From the NCBI GenBank assembly GCA_039720395.1, contig CM077834.1, positions 6,406,607 to 6,470,606 of the forward strand: a stretch of DNA of 64,000 nucleotides, written 5' to 3'. This DNA is from Liquidambar formosana (lineage: Eukaryota; Streptophyta; Magnoliopsida; Saxifragales; Altingiaceae). Under the pieces are notes generated by a model, which saw only the letters and a list, made by a program, of their open reading frames with translations, was not told the origin of the DNA and did no database searches. This document shows positions 1 through 13,900 of this stretch, one piece after another. Made by a program: the position numbers and the translations under genes. Numbering within the stretch: the stretch's first letter is position 1; every line of letters begins with the position of its first letter.

Positions 1-28
1 TCCACCACCACCACCACCACCACCACCT
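1..28 (+). repeat. (ACC)n coding microsatellite in PPR exon 1
   Basis: An ACC triplet array in frame with the PPR gene encodes eight consecutive threonines in the N-terminal, low-complexity part. The length is probably variable between alleles. Confidence 0.85.
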
Positions 29-3000
29 CCGAAATCATTTTGAAACGCTTGAAGAAGTCACCGAAAGGAGCGTCTCGGTCCAAGAAGTCCGCTCCGAAAC
101 CAAAACCCGCACCTAAATTCGAGCTCCCGAGCTTGAATTTGGACACACCCTCGAGTTCCGGTAGGCGATATCTCCTGTTATTGATTTCCGTTTGGTTCCC
201 GAGTATACTGAAGAAAAGAAAAGAATGGAGAAGGGAATGTTTAATTTTGTATTTTTAAGAAATGAGAATCTCAACTTAACTAAAGCCAAGTTTTGTTCCT
301 TGTTTTTTTTTTTTTTTCTTTTTTGGGTGGTTTCCACAAATGACGGAAGATTTTAAGATTCCAACATTGTTTTTGTTGTCAGTTACAGATATACAGTCAC
401 ATTCTGGTAAAATTAGTCTGTTTCCGTTTGGTTGATGAGAAAACTGAAGAAAAGAATAGAAAATTTGGATTTTTGGAAATTTTATTATTATTTTTTGGTT
501 GTGTTTTATGGTTTTGTTTTAAGAAATGAGAAGCTTGGCTAACCAAAAGGGCGGTTGAGTCTTTTTGTTTTATTGGGTTTGAAAGAGTGAAATAATTGTA
601 AGTTGCAAACTTCTCCATTATTTTCCTTTTCTTATATTTTCTCAGTACCCAAACAGAGCATAAATGAATTGAGAAGCATTTATGTGATTTATATATATAT
701 TTTATCAGTTACTGAACGGAGCATAACTGAATTGAGAAGTATTTGAAATATATTATTGTATTAATATAATTTATTTATGGGTTTACTGTAGATGATTCAA
801 AAAAACTGTTATCGAGGGAGATATCTTCTATATTATGTGGTAAGTATTTTTTAATTGTATTTGAGGAACAACATTGTACAAATTTCATGCTTAGACTGTC
901 AGCTGAGATGCGTTGGTTTGGTAACTTTGGTTAGGTTGAGAATGCAATAGATTGTGGGAAAGTTACTACTTCCATGTCCTGTGATGTGTTGCTTGCAGTA
1001 ATATATAAAGAAATATCTACTTTCCTAGGAGACTTCAATTATCTTAGAACTAATTTTCTGCATTTTCCTTATGTAGTTTGCTAGGAATCTGGGTCATTGT
1101 GTTTATTAACCAAAAATGCACTTCAGGCCTTCAGCTTATATGTTCCGGTCTATTTTATTTCATATTTGTTTATAACTTATGTAATTTTGTTGTTCATTGC
1201 ACGTTAGTTCTGTGTACATTTTTACTTTGCAGGAGGTACAGATTTGAATTCAGTTAGTTCACCTGATTCTCAATGGAATAATGATGAGAAATATTTAGAC
1301 AAAGTTTTAGACATACCATGGATTTTGAGTACGTCGCACAACAACATCTCACTACGCCGGAAAGAATTATCACGTGATAGGAAACAGAAGTGGGTTTTCA
1401 GGAATACCCAGGATCCTCGCTTTGGGAAGTTAGTTAGAATGTGTGCACATAAGCTGGGTACGGATGCTACTCTCCAGGTATTTAGTAAATTGGGACGAGA
1501 AACTGGGGTGAAGGAATACAATGCACTAATAGGACTGTGCCTAGATGAGGCTAGGAAAAGTGTAGACGATGAAGTTTCACGACAACAACTTCAGAAGGCC
1601 TTTCAACATATTGTATCAATGAGGGAGCAAGGTTTCCAGTTAGAAGAGGAAACTTATGGTCCATTTCTTATGTATTTAATTGACATGGGTATGATAGAAG
1701 AATTCCAATTTTTCTATGGAGTTATAAAGGATGAGAATCCTTGTTCACTTTCACGATTAGGTTACTATGAGATGCTGCTATGGATTCGAGTCAATAATGA
1801 AGAAAAAATTGAGGAGCTTTGTAGTTGCATTGCAAATGATGATGGTGGAGACAGATTTAATTTGCAAGGTATGTTTTGTTCTTTAGCTTTTTTCTTATTT
1901 AGGATTTCAGGGTAATTTCTTTACATGCTTTTATTGCAATTGATTGGCTAGATTAGGTTTCTGTTGAAACAGGGCTAAATGTTGCACTACACAGTTTCTA
2001 TAGAAAAAAACATATTGGTAAATATGAATTCTGACGGATTGTGTTAGTAAAATGTTTGACATTGATTTTTGGGGTTTTGGTAAGAGTAAGAAGGCTGCCA
2101 TTCTTTGGAGGTGTGCCTTTTTGGCTTTGTTTTGGGTTATTTGGCTTGAAAGGAATGGGAGAATTTTTGAAGATAAGGAGTTCTCTTTGAGTTATTTGTG
2201 GGATAGGTTTCATTTTCTTGCTTCTTTTTGGGCTCATTCTTCTAAGGATCTGGGGGATATTCCTTTGTTTTTGTTAAAATCTGATTGGAGGGCTGTTTTG
2301 TGTTAATTTCTGTTTTTCTTTTGTTTTTGCTGCATGTTTTGTTTAGGTGGACGTCTTGTCCTCCTTTTGTACTTTTTCTTTTCTATTATTAATAAAATCT
2401 TCTGTTGTTGCTGATAAAAAAAAAAAATGAATTCTGAAATATAATTGCTAATTAGGAATTGTTGCACTGCATTGTGCCATTGTTGGGATAGTGGAAGCTC
2501 TGTGGCTCTGTGCTCATGGCTGAAGTCTCTATCATGGATATCATCGACTCATCGTGTCGCAGTTGCAGCAAGATGATTCAGTATTGGGTGAGACGCAAAG
2601 ATACCCATCAAATAATGCTCAAAAAAAAAAAAGAAGAGGAAAAAAACAGGGTGATCACATTTGATTCATAAAATAACTAAAACGAATAACTTTTTTTCGA
2701 TGAAGATGATATTTGTATTGAAAACAAAAGGGCATAGCCCATGGACATAAGACATATACAAGCACTAGCCAAACCAAAAAACTCCAGCTAGAGCTTTAGA
2801 GAGTGAACTAAAAGAAAGAACAAGGAATGCAACTTGAGGCATGACTTTTAAACCAGACAAAAAGATTCTTAACTAAAATAGACTTGAGATCAATTAGAGA
2901 GACTTCCACTCCTTCAAAGGTTCTCTGATTTCTTTCTTTCCAAATGCTCCATAAAATAGTGTCTAGTTTAAACCAAACACTAAAACAAATAACTTATAAC

Positions 3001-4707
3001 ACATAAATATGAAAAAGCATTAAAACAAGCACTATTACACCCTAAAAATAGAGTTGATAAAAGTTTAAACCAGATGTAGTTATAGATTCCTAATTATTTC
3101 ATACATAATGTATTATAGATCCAACATAATTCGTAATCATTTAATATTATTCGTTTAGGATTATTTTTTCCAAAAAAAAAAAAAGAAGAAAATTTAGAAC
3201 TAAAATAAAAAATATTTTTTTAATTAAAATTGCAAAGCAACTATAGTTATTGATTCCTAATTATCTCATGCATAATATATCATAGATACAATAAGATTCA
3301 TATGCTCAAAAAAAACAAAGCAAAACAAAACAAAAGTTATGTATATGTAGAGTCAATTTAATATCAAATGCATTTTATGTAACTTTGCATCAAGTGCACT
3401 CCAAAACTTTAACTTGTATTTTGTGAAACCATTTACATTTTTTAATCAATAACTATTGCTCATTATGGACATTTATTGATGAAGAAGCTCTTAATTTCGG
3501 ATTAACTTGATTTTTGGCATGGATCGCCTACATGAGAAAGCTATCTAATCTAACGGTTGATTTCAAAGAGTACAAGTCGTGGGTAGAGTTTTGGAGTGCA
3601 CTTAATATCAAAAGGACTCTCTATATGAATATTATAAAAAATATGGTGATAAAAATTTATATCTATGGTAGGCTACCATAGATTTAAAACAAACTGCCAC
3701 TGTTTCTACATAAATACAAGCATAGATTTGCAATAAGAAGCCCAAATTTGTCAATTTATTGTAGATGAGTAAATTTTTAATAGAACTAAAACATGAATAC
3801 TTATGTCAAGATTTGTATATCTAAAAGAGAGAGAGGAATTTGAAATTAAAATAAAGAGATGTTGAGTTGAAATTGGGGGACTTGGGAAGATTTGGCCTCT
3901 TCCAACTTGAATACTTTCACTTATCAGTAGAAAAATGAAGGGCAGAGAAACAAGATGGGGGTTTTATTCTCCCTTATAACTCAAAATCTCATCTTAGTGT
4001 TACGCCTTGATTTCAGCCGAGATTTCAGCCATCTCGGATGAGATGATAGATTCCTAAATGCAACTTGGCTCGGTAGGAAACTAGGAATTCTTGTCCCGTT
4101 CCATAATGAGGCTGGGATGAATCGGTCTCGGGTGAGATTTTGAACCATGTCTGTGCTTGATTATATTGGTAGAGAAGATCAACTTCATTGTTTCCACTTT
4201 ATTTTTCTCTTTTCTTTGAAAATGAGATCCTCAATTGGTAATTCACCTTTATTATCACTTAATGCAAACAACCTTGTTTATAGCGTTCATCATTTGATCT
4301 TGAACAATGTGACACTTTTGACCTTGACAAAACCAGATAGCTTTCAGTATTAGGAGTTTTATTGTTTTTATAAAAAGAATTGGATCCATTTATATTTTAA
4401 CAAATTTTAGAAGGTGATGATTTATCTTGCTTTATAAGGAGAAATGTGAAAACCATGAAGTGGTGTTGATAACATAATCAGTCTGCAGAATTGATTAATC
4501 TCACTTTGGATTGTGTTAAATTTAATTTTGATCTGCTTTTGTGTCTGAACTCAATGAATGTCATGGTTGTAAATAGATGATGATTAGTTATATTTTATGC
4601 ATAGTGTTGTGTATGCATGCTTATTTCAAAATCTTTGCATATGGTATCATGAAAAGCGTTTTAAACAGGTATCGTTCTTCTGTGAACCTCAAGACCCTGC
4701 CATGATG

Positions 4708-4738
<31 letters not shown>

Positions 4739-7700
4739 AAAAAAAAAAAGGAAAAGAAATGCTCTATCCCCATCTGGTATTTCTGGAAACCTTACTAGTT
4801 CTGACTTATATGGCAGAAAGTTATTTGTTAGCACTATGCGACGGTGGCAGGACGAAGGAGCTTTCGCAACTGTTAGAAATTATAGACATAACGAAAGTTT
4901 CATCGGTAGACTATGTGGCAAGTATCTTTAAATCCCTGGGGAAGCAATTATTGGAGTCCTTTGCGGAGAAGTTTATTTCAGCATGCAAAACCTGCGGTAT
5001 GTTCATAATTTATAGTTTGTAATATGTGGACTATAATATTGATGCATTTAGTCTTGCATGTAAAGCATTAAGGGGGAAAATTTGAATTTTTTTTTTCTTC
5101 AAAATTTTGGTATTTTTTACATATATTTATCATTTTAGAAGTTGTATTTAGTTTAGCAAATTTAAGATGCTAAAGTTTTAACAAATTGAAGATGCTAAAG
5201 TTTTAGCAAATTTTTAGTTAACTAGGAGTATCATGGTTTCAAATGAACAGGGACCTTGCTCACCCTAAAATTCAGGTTCTGTGGCATCAGCAGTGCATTA
5301 AAGTACCTTCTAGTGTTATGTGTCCAAATTTGTTCGAGTTATGTTGACCCCCATGTTTCAAAATGTGGCTGTAACTCTAGAATCTATGATAGATTATTAA
5401 GATCTAAAATATGATAGAAGTCTTATGTATTTTTGTACATATTTGCTTAATTGTTTCTTACATTTTTGTGTCTTATATGCCTTGTAATGTGGCTATCTGG
5501 ATAAAATGCAGATCACGGAGCAGAAAATCTCTCTCACTTCATCTTTACTTATATTATTAACATGCCAAATTTATCGGTGAGGGTCTTCTCATGAATGCTG
5601 CTGGTAATGTTCCTGAGGACATGGGTTATTAGGAAATTCTGCACTACATGCAGTTTGCTTGTTCGTTGAAACTTCTTTCTGTTTTTAAGAATGTGGAACG
5701 TAAAAACTTTGCTTGCATTTACTGTTGGTTAGCAATATTGGGATAGTACTAAATCTTTCTGTTATATTCTCAAGTGTGTGATGTTTTTCAACAGTGATCT
5801 TGCTGTCTTTCAGGGTGAACTGGTGAGGACTTTTTTTTTTTTTTTTCCCTCCCTCTTATTCATATTTCAGTGGTGACCCCGACATTGCTAGTAGAAATCC
5901 ACAAATCAGAGTAGCCTTTAGAATCTTTAGGAGGATAATGTGATCTGGTGAAGATTTTCTGTTTGGGCTTGGGCTGGGGCATGTTTTGAAAGCTTAGACT
6001 ACGCATTGATAAGTGAAAGTTTCCTAAGCCCGACAGTAAAAAGTGGGCTGGATTATTAAGGATGGTAAAGGAAGGTTTTAAAATCAATTTCTTTCTCCAG
6101 GTCCAGATTGTCCAAGCAGCACTACTGAAGAAAGAGACCCCACTGTCAGGAACTATGAAAGTGGCTTCTGTAGATATTTTCTTTGACAGTAGAGTCTTAT
6201 TCTGGTGACGAAGGGAAGAGATGGTGGCAAAGGATCGAGGGGGCAGGAGAGCTTGCAAAATTAATCTGATTGGGGGCATACCTTGAGCATATGAAGGGTG
6301 TCCTCACTAGCATGGCCACCATGAGGGCAACCCTCTTTACTGTTCAAGTTGCAATGGACTCTGGCCTTTTAGTCAGAAGATGCCACCGCCAGCAAGCCAG
6401 AAAAAGGTTATGATTTTTGCTGGCCAGGTACTTCCAATAGGCCCCATGTAGCTGGGCCTCCAGCTTAGCATTGATGAAACAGTAGGCTGATTCAGTTGTG
6501 AAGTATCTGTTAAGAGAAGTCCATCGCAAGACACTGTCAGAGCTGGTGGAGTTTGGAAAGACAGCTTCACCAGTAGTCGGTCCCCTGAAAGAATTTAGAA
6601 ATAAGCTCCAGTTTCATACCCCATTCACCAAGAGGAAATCAGCCACTCTTTGCGAGTTCGTCAGTGTGAACATGGGTTATAGCTGCTGATATAAAAACTA
6701 TGGGTTATGGCCAGTTAAATGAGTGATTTTTTTTTGCCAACCTAGTCCACCAAAATTTTCACAGTATTTCCATTGCCTAGCACCTATTTGAGGGCGTAGA
6801 ACTTCTTAAAATGCTCCTTCAGAGATGAGAGGCCTGTTGGTTTGATGAAGGTTTCTTTTGCTGATGAGACAATGGTGATGATTTCACCTGAATTTTCATT
6901 CCTTGCATTGTAGGCAGGGGAGGTAGAGTACCAATAATTACAAAAACATCTTATGAGAAAGAGTTAAATTGGAGAAAATGATATGGGGTTTCTTTGTTTC
7001 TAAGATTGAAATTGAATATCATAATGGTAAGAGTCAACCGAAAGCTAATTTATATATATATATATATATATATATCATCCTAGGATGATGATCAGGTAAG
7101 CACATGCTGATATAACTTATATCAACACCTCAGTGGGGTTGTACCTTGTGCATTAGTGGGTTACGGTGTGCATTAGGCCAATGCACGGGGTACAACCCCC
7201 AATGCATAGTGCTGATATAACTTATATCAACACGTGTTGACCTGATCAAGACTATATCCGGTTATGTTCCCATCAGCACGTGTTGATATAAGTTATATCA
7301 GCACTATGCATTGGGGGTTGTACCCCTTGCATTGGTCCTATGTATTTCATATCCCACTAATGCATAAGGTACAACTCCCAATGCGGGTGTTGATATAAGT
7401 TATATCAACACAGTGCTTACCTGATCATCATCCTATATATTATGGGCTTCTGATTATGAAAACTGGAAAAGAAATCCTAATTTATATTTGTTAAGGAAAC
7501 GAGGCATACAAGTTCCCAGTATTCAGCTTTTATTTATTTATTTATAAAATAAGCCATACTTTTTAGCACAACCCTTTTGTCAAGAATATTTTGGATGAGA
7601 TTAGCTACAACTGTTTCTGGAAATTTTATTGATTGGTTCGATGATATTTGTGTTGACAGTGAAAGATTTAGTAAGCTTTTTAATAAATCTTTTGAAAAAG

Positions 7701-7909
7701 TAGCTTTCCTTCTCTGGAACATTTGGAAGTGTAGGAATCTGGTAGTCTTCAGTGTCAGTGTCTCCTAACCCTGCTGTTATGAAAAGGTCAGCTGAATATT
7801 TTGAGGAGTGCTTTGTCTCTCTACGATTAACCAATTGATGGGTGTTATGATGACAGTAAAAGTAGGAACTCCACTACAAAGATGTACAGGAACTTTTGTT
7901 GCCCCCACG

Positions 7910-7942
<33 letters not shown>

Positions 7943-10902
7943 GTGGAAAATGAAATTTGATGGATTGAAGTATCTCAATTTGGTTCAACTGAAGGTGACT
8001 ACATCATTAGTGTAGGCTTAATGCAAATTATGTTGTGTATTGGCCGTTATATGGAAAGGCAAAATTCTTCAAGATAAATGAAAAAATGTTCATTCCTGCT
8101 TCATTGTTCATGGATGTGACACCCTACCGAGGAATGATTAGGATGACGACATTTGAAGGTGCTTGATATGGGTTGTCTCCAATTGAATTTGTTATTGGTG
8201 ATAAAATTTTGGTATTGGAAGTTCGATGAAAATCATGACAATATTTAAAAACTTCAAAATAAAAATAACAGAGGAGTTGTCACATAGATAGACAAAACAT
8301 GTTACTCTCTTATTATAGGTATTCGAAGTGCCGTGCGTGCTATTGGATAGGGCCATTTTGCAGCTACATGATACTTGGTTATTAAAACACAATTAAAGAC
8401 TAAAAGAATCAAAAGGAAAAAAAAAAATGAATTAAAAAAAAAAACATGTTGATGCATAGGTAAATGGCTAAATGCAAAAGACATTGATACTTAATATCAA
8501 TAATTCAATATCATTCTATCCCCCTCTTCCAAGTGGTTGTAAATGTGATATTGACTAGCATGGCTGCATATTTAGAACTTGCATGATAATCATTGTGAAG
8601 TATTGTTTTAGCTTACTAATTGCTTTCTCAGTGCAATCAGTTTATATCCCTTTGGTTTAGGCTGTAACAGACTACTTATGGAATTTTAATTGGGTATTGA
8701 AGGTTGAGGATGTCATTTTAAAATTCAAAGAGGTGCATGCAAAACTGGACGTGACACCCTCATCTTTATCATTATGAGACGCTCGTTACATATTGTTGTG
8801 ATTTACTCAAGGTAAGAATTGATTCTCTTGAATATAAAATTGAACTCCTGACCTTTGTTTTTCTTCTACAATGACTTTGTGATACGGGTGTATTGGGAAT
8901 TGTTTTAATTGGTAGTTTGAAGATTGCTTTGAAATTAGTTTTATGTTTAGTTATTTCAATGTAGGTGCATCTGGCTCTTGATATAGTTGAACAAATGTGT
9001 GAAGCGGGTATGACCTTACCAATTGAGACATTCCATACCATATTACGTGCAAGTGAGGAGGGCTGTGAGTTTAATTTGGTATGTTGTTTTTTTCTCCCTC
9101 ATATATTTTTATCTTTTTGGTTCCATTGTATAGCATAATAATTGTGTTTCTATTTTTTTTTTTAAAACCCCATGTTGGATATTATATTATAGATAGTAAA
9201 AAAGAAGATACAGGAAGAGAAAGGAAAAACTGGAGGATAGAAAAATAAAAGATTGTATATCATAAGATATTTGCAGTGTTTGTTTCTAATTATGATGATG
9301 TAAGCATCAGACTTCAAATAGCATCTAATAATGGTAAAAACATAAAGTTAGTCCTATCGATTATACATAGCTACTTGCTAGTTGGATATTTGGATGTTGA
9401 CATTTTTATGCTTATGGCTTTTTAAGTTGCTAATTTCTGGATTATTTGATCCCAAGGTTCACCGAATTTATTCATTGATTTGTCGCCATAACTTGAAGCC
9501 GAACAATGAGACCTTCAGGATTATGATAAATTTGAGTGTTAGAATGAAAGATGTAAGTTTCTACGCATTTCCTGGATGTGTGCATGTCCTTTTTTCTTTT
9601 GATCAAATTAATGTTTATATATCCACATGAACAAATGAAGTGATATCATCTAAATAAGTTACTTTTTTCCCTTCAATGCAGTTTGATGGTGCATATGGCA
9701 TGCTCAAAGATCTCGAGAAAATGAATTTGATGCCTACTGCTAACATATACAATGCTATAATGGCAGGGTATTTTCGAGAGGTAACTTCCCAGTTTTTTGA
9801 GATGCCCTTGCTGTCGTATTTTAATTTAATTTAATTTTGGGCCAGGCTATTGCCACCACATAAAATACTCTAAGCCCCCCACTAATTAAATCCCCTCAAA
9901 TTTTGCTATAAGCACCCCCTATCTTCCTAAAATACCCTTAATAAAAAAATCTGAAAATCTCAAACATTTTTCCACCCACCCCACCCACCCCACCCACAAC
10001 CCGTCCCCTTCTCAAGCCCCTTGACGGCGTCGTCCTCATCAACAACTCACCGGACGGCAACACTGACACCGTTGCCTCACCAGAAACCGACGCCGTACGA
10101 ACAATTCTAAATTGGGATTTGTATAGTTAAGTTGTTCGGTGTTTTAAAACAGAACAACACAAGCTTGTTCGGACTCCTACAAGTGAACAATATCCATTTG
10201 TTCGGAGTTACATAACTGAACAACCCTAAAATGTTTTTTTAAGGCGTTTGAAGTTTTAAACGGAACAAAAGAACTTTGTTCGGACTTAGAAATTAGAACA
10301 CGTTAAAAGCGTTCGGTGTTACAAAATAAACATTTTAAACATGTTCGGAGTCGAGAAACCGAACAAAGCGAAATTCAACATACGAAAAAATGAAGTTAAA
10401 CTTGATAAAAAATGTATAAATACTTACCTTTTGGCTGCTAATACCATCTCTATCGATGCTTTTCTTGTCCATTATTCAATATAACAAGAAAAACATTAAT
10501 TTTTCATGTACATATGGATTTGATGTCAAGGTTGATAGGGTTTGTGAGAGCATGAAGTCTATAGATGATGTAATGTTTTTGGAGTTGGGGGTAGAGTTGG
10601 GGGTGGAGTGGGGTGGGGATAGGAAAATTTTTAAGTCTTTAAGTAAACATGTCCTTATTGGTAAATGTACATTTAGATATAAAGAATTTAACAAATTATT
10701 TTAATTAGTGGGGGCCTTAGAGTATTTTATGTGGTGGCAATAGCCTGGCCCAAATTTTTTTTTTAAATTATCACAACAGGTGGAGAAAGTTGGTAGCTTT
10801 GGCCTGATGCATGATTTGTTTCACTGTTTTTTGCTGTCTTGTGTGGTTTCATACTTTCATGATGAGATTCTTAAATTTGAAAAGTTTTCTGTTATTTTAT
10901 TT

Positions 10903-10957
<55 letters not shown>

Positions 10958-13900
10958 GGGCGCACGCAAGGGTGGGGGTAGGAAACATCATTTATGAGAA
11001 AAGAAAATAGTGTGTAAAGAACATGATGCCCATCTCAGAAGAAAAGAAAGGGCAAAATGCTAAGCTAGAAATCAACAGCCCAAGATGAAAATCAATAAAA
11101 GAAAGGAAAAACCCCTATTTTCTCAAACTAAAACAAGATCATTCAAGGGAGACACCAGGACATAAATTTCCTTTTGAATGCTCTAGAATAGAAACCCCTC
11201 TTTTAGCCAGGAAGTTACTCCTTGTTATATGATCCTTGAACTCACATATGCTCAACCTTCATGGCGAAAGAAGTGCAAAAGCTATTTCATCAATTAAATA
11301 TTAATCCACCTTGCAAAGAAAGAAAAAGTGAATGTTTCTCTTCGACCCCACATTATTATTTGTAATTTAAATTTCACAAATATAAAAGGCAATTCAAAAC
11401 AATGCCTTATATTTTCAGAATCTTATGTGTGTGGGTGCTATGCATGTGCGTGTGTGGATGTGGCTCTGTATAATGTTACAGATGTTATCAGTAGTTGGGT
11501 CCGGCTTCAGATGATGCTGCTGATGTTTTCCATATGCATCTATGATTGTTTAAGCTATAGAGTTAGGATGACTTTTGCTTTTGATTTCTAATGCATTTTT
11601 TCTTTGACCTACTCTGTTTCCACAGAAAAACATTAAGGGTGCATTGATGGTTCTCAAGCAAATGGAACTTGCAGACGTAAAACCAGATTCTCAGACTTTC
11701 AGCTATCTAATTGGCAATTGTGAATCTGAAGAGGATATTGATAAGGTAGCTTGAAATTATGTTTTTTGGTGAAGGTTTCATATCTCACTGGTTGTCTGCA
11801 ATAATAAGGTTGTTGATCTAGTATACAGAATTACATCGTAGTGTGTCATCCGATTTCATGTCAGAAAGCTTATTCTAACCTATAAAACTTTTACCTTTTT
11901 TTTTTCTTTATATGTAAGCGTTGGCAATTGGCCTTCTCTCATGTGGGTAGTATTGGATTCTTCTGTCTGTTTTAGTTTGGTTCTATCTAATTCTTGATTC
12001 TTGCCTATCTGGTATTGAACAGGTTGTCAAATTAATTTTTATAGTTCTTAGAACCATTTGAACCATCTCCTATTCTCACAGTTCCTTCAGTTAGAAATAT
12101 CTGAAGCGCCACTTGCTCTTTGGTTTTAATTATATGAAGGATCGGCCACTATAGTGGCACCTGTCTGTATTCTTGGTGTATTTATGTTTTGTTGTGAACT
12201 CAAAGAGGGGATAGGGCACTTAATGTTTCGGATGTGCACTACTGGCCCTTGTGATCTAGTGGTTCTCAAGTGGGGTTGGGTTGTGGGTAATCTAGGGATC
12301 GAATCCCCTCCAATGTAAAAAATATGTTTCAGATGTCCACTTAAGTTTAATCTTTTACTGAGAGGTCATTTAGTGTTGTTGGTAGTTAGAATAATAAATA
12401 TAAATGGGTAAATTACAGCTATTTATGATTTGTTGGGAAGTCCCACATCCTATTTGGGCCCTCCACTTAAAAAGCTTAGGCTTTTAAGTTGGAAACTTAA
12501 CATGGTATTGGAGCATGTTGTTGGTGTTGTCTTTTTTATTTTATTTTTTTATTGTCCATGTGACATGCCCATTCTTGTCGTGTTAGGTATGCATGTGAAG
12601 GGGTGTGTTGGTAAGTCCCACATCATCTAAATTTTGAGTTTTCTATGGATTCCTATATATCTTTGGGCCCTCCACCTAAAAGCCTAAACTTAACATGATT
12701 CATTAGAAAGTGGGTTGAATAAATATAACAAGAGGGGTCTTTGTTTAGTGCTTGTATATGTCTTACATACTTGGGCTAAGCCTTTTTGTTATTAATACAT
12801 ATTTACTTCATCAAAAAAATATAACAAGAAAAAATTACACTTGATATAAAAAAGAAAGGGAGGGAAAAAAACCTTTGTGACCATGCCTCAGCTAATGAAA
12901 ATTTTTTCACCCTCTTTGTTTTGTTGCTTTTGAGTGACATTAATGATGGCTTATGAATGTTTAAATGCTTGGATGGCAGTGTTGCCCTTTGACATATATC
13001 CGTTGTAGTAGGGCTTTTGGAGTACTGATTTTGTACTAATTTTGCAACACATATGTACTAGGTGACTTCTTTATGACGACCATGGAAAAAGACACCGAGA
13101 AGTCTGTTGTAATGATAAGTGCATTAGACCTGATAGTTATATGAATCTTCTGCAAATTCTAAATGGAATAGGATGTGGCTTTATTATTAATTTTCTTCCT
13201 TTTTGGTTTTTTGTTTTTTGTTTTGCTTTTGGGTTTTTGTGTAGGGATGTGTAGAGGACACTAATTGGTGGCTCTTTGTATCTTTTTTTTTCCTCTTCCA
13301 TTGTGTGCTTCTTGCTTGAGTGAGTGCACTTCTCAACTTTCAGAAATTTGTACCCACTGTCCATTGTCATAGGCTTATAGCAATGCTCTTATGATGCTGG
13401 AGCGTCTCATGCTAAGGCACCAAGTGGGCAGCCTAAAAATAACGCCCAAAAGAGCCAATTGAATGAAATGTCATCATTTAGAATTAGAATAGTCATCCCG
13501 TAAAGGTTTTAGTAAAATGGCCATAACTTTTTCTACGGGACTCGAAATTGCGAGCCAATTTGTTGCGTTGGTAACTAGACATCAAGGGCTTTAAATCTAT
13601 ATTAGGCAATTTGTTACTTGAATCATCCCATGCAGAATCAGATTTGACCAAGAACAGGGGCTATTTTTGGGTTCTACAGAATTCTAGTTCCTTCAATCCA
13701 TATAACGCTTGATAGCTTAATCATCCCAAACAGAATCATATTTGATCAAGAATAGAGGCTATTCTTCGATTATGTAGAATTCGAGTTCCTTCTACTTTTA
13801 AATTTGTTCCAGCTTAATTTACCTCCTTTTGCTTACTTTAATTTTGAGATTAGTAGTCTTTGTATTTTAAGTCCCCAAAAGTCTCTTAATTATGGTTAGT

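Noticed and set aside
4597..5022. A 141-residue plus-strand frame
   Set aside because: Its first half is intron including the C21A21 tract; only 4817-4996 is a real PPR exon, in the same frame.
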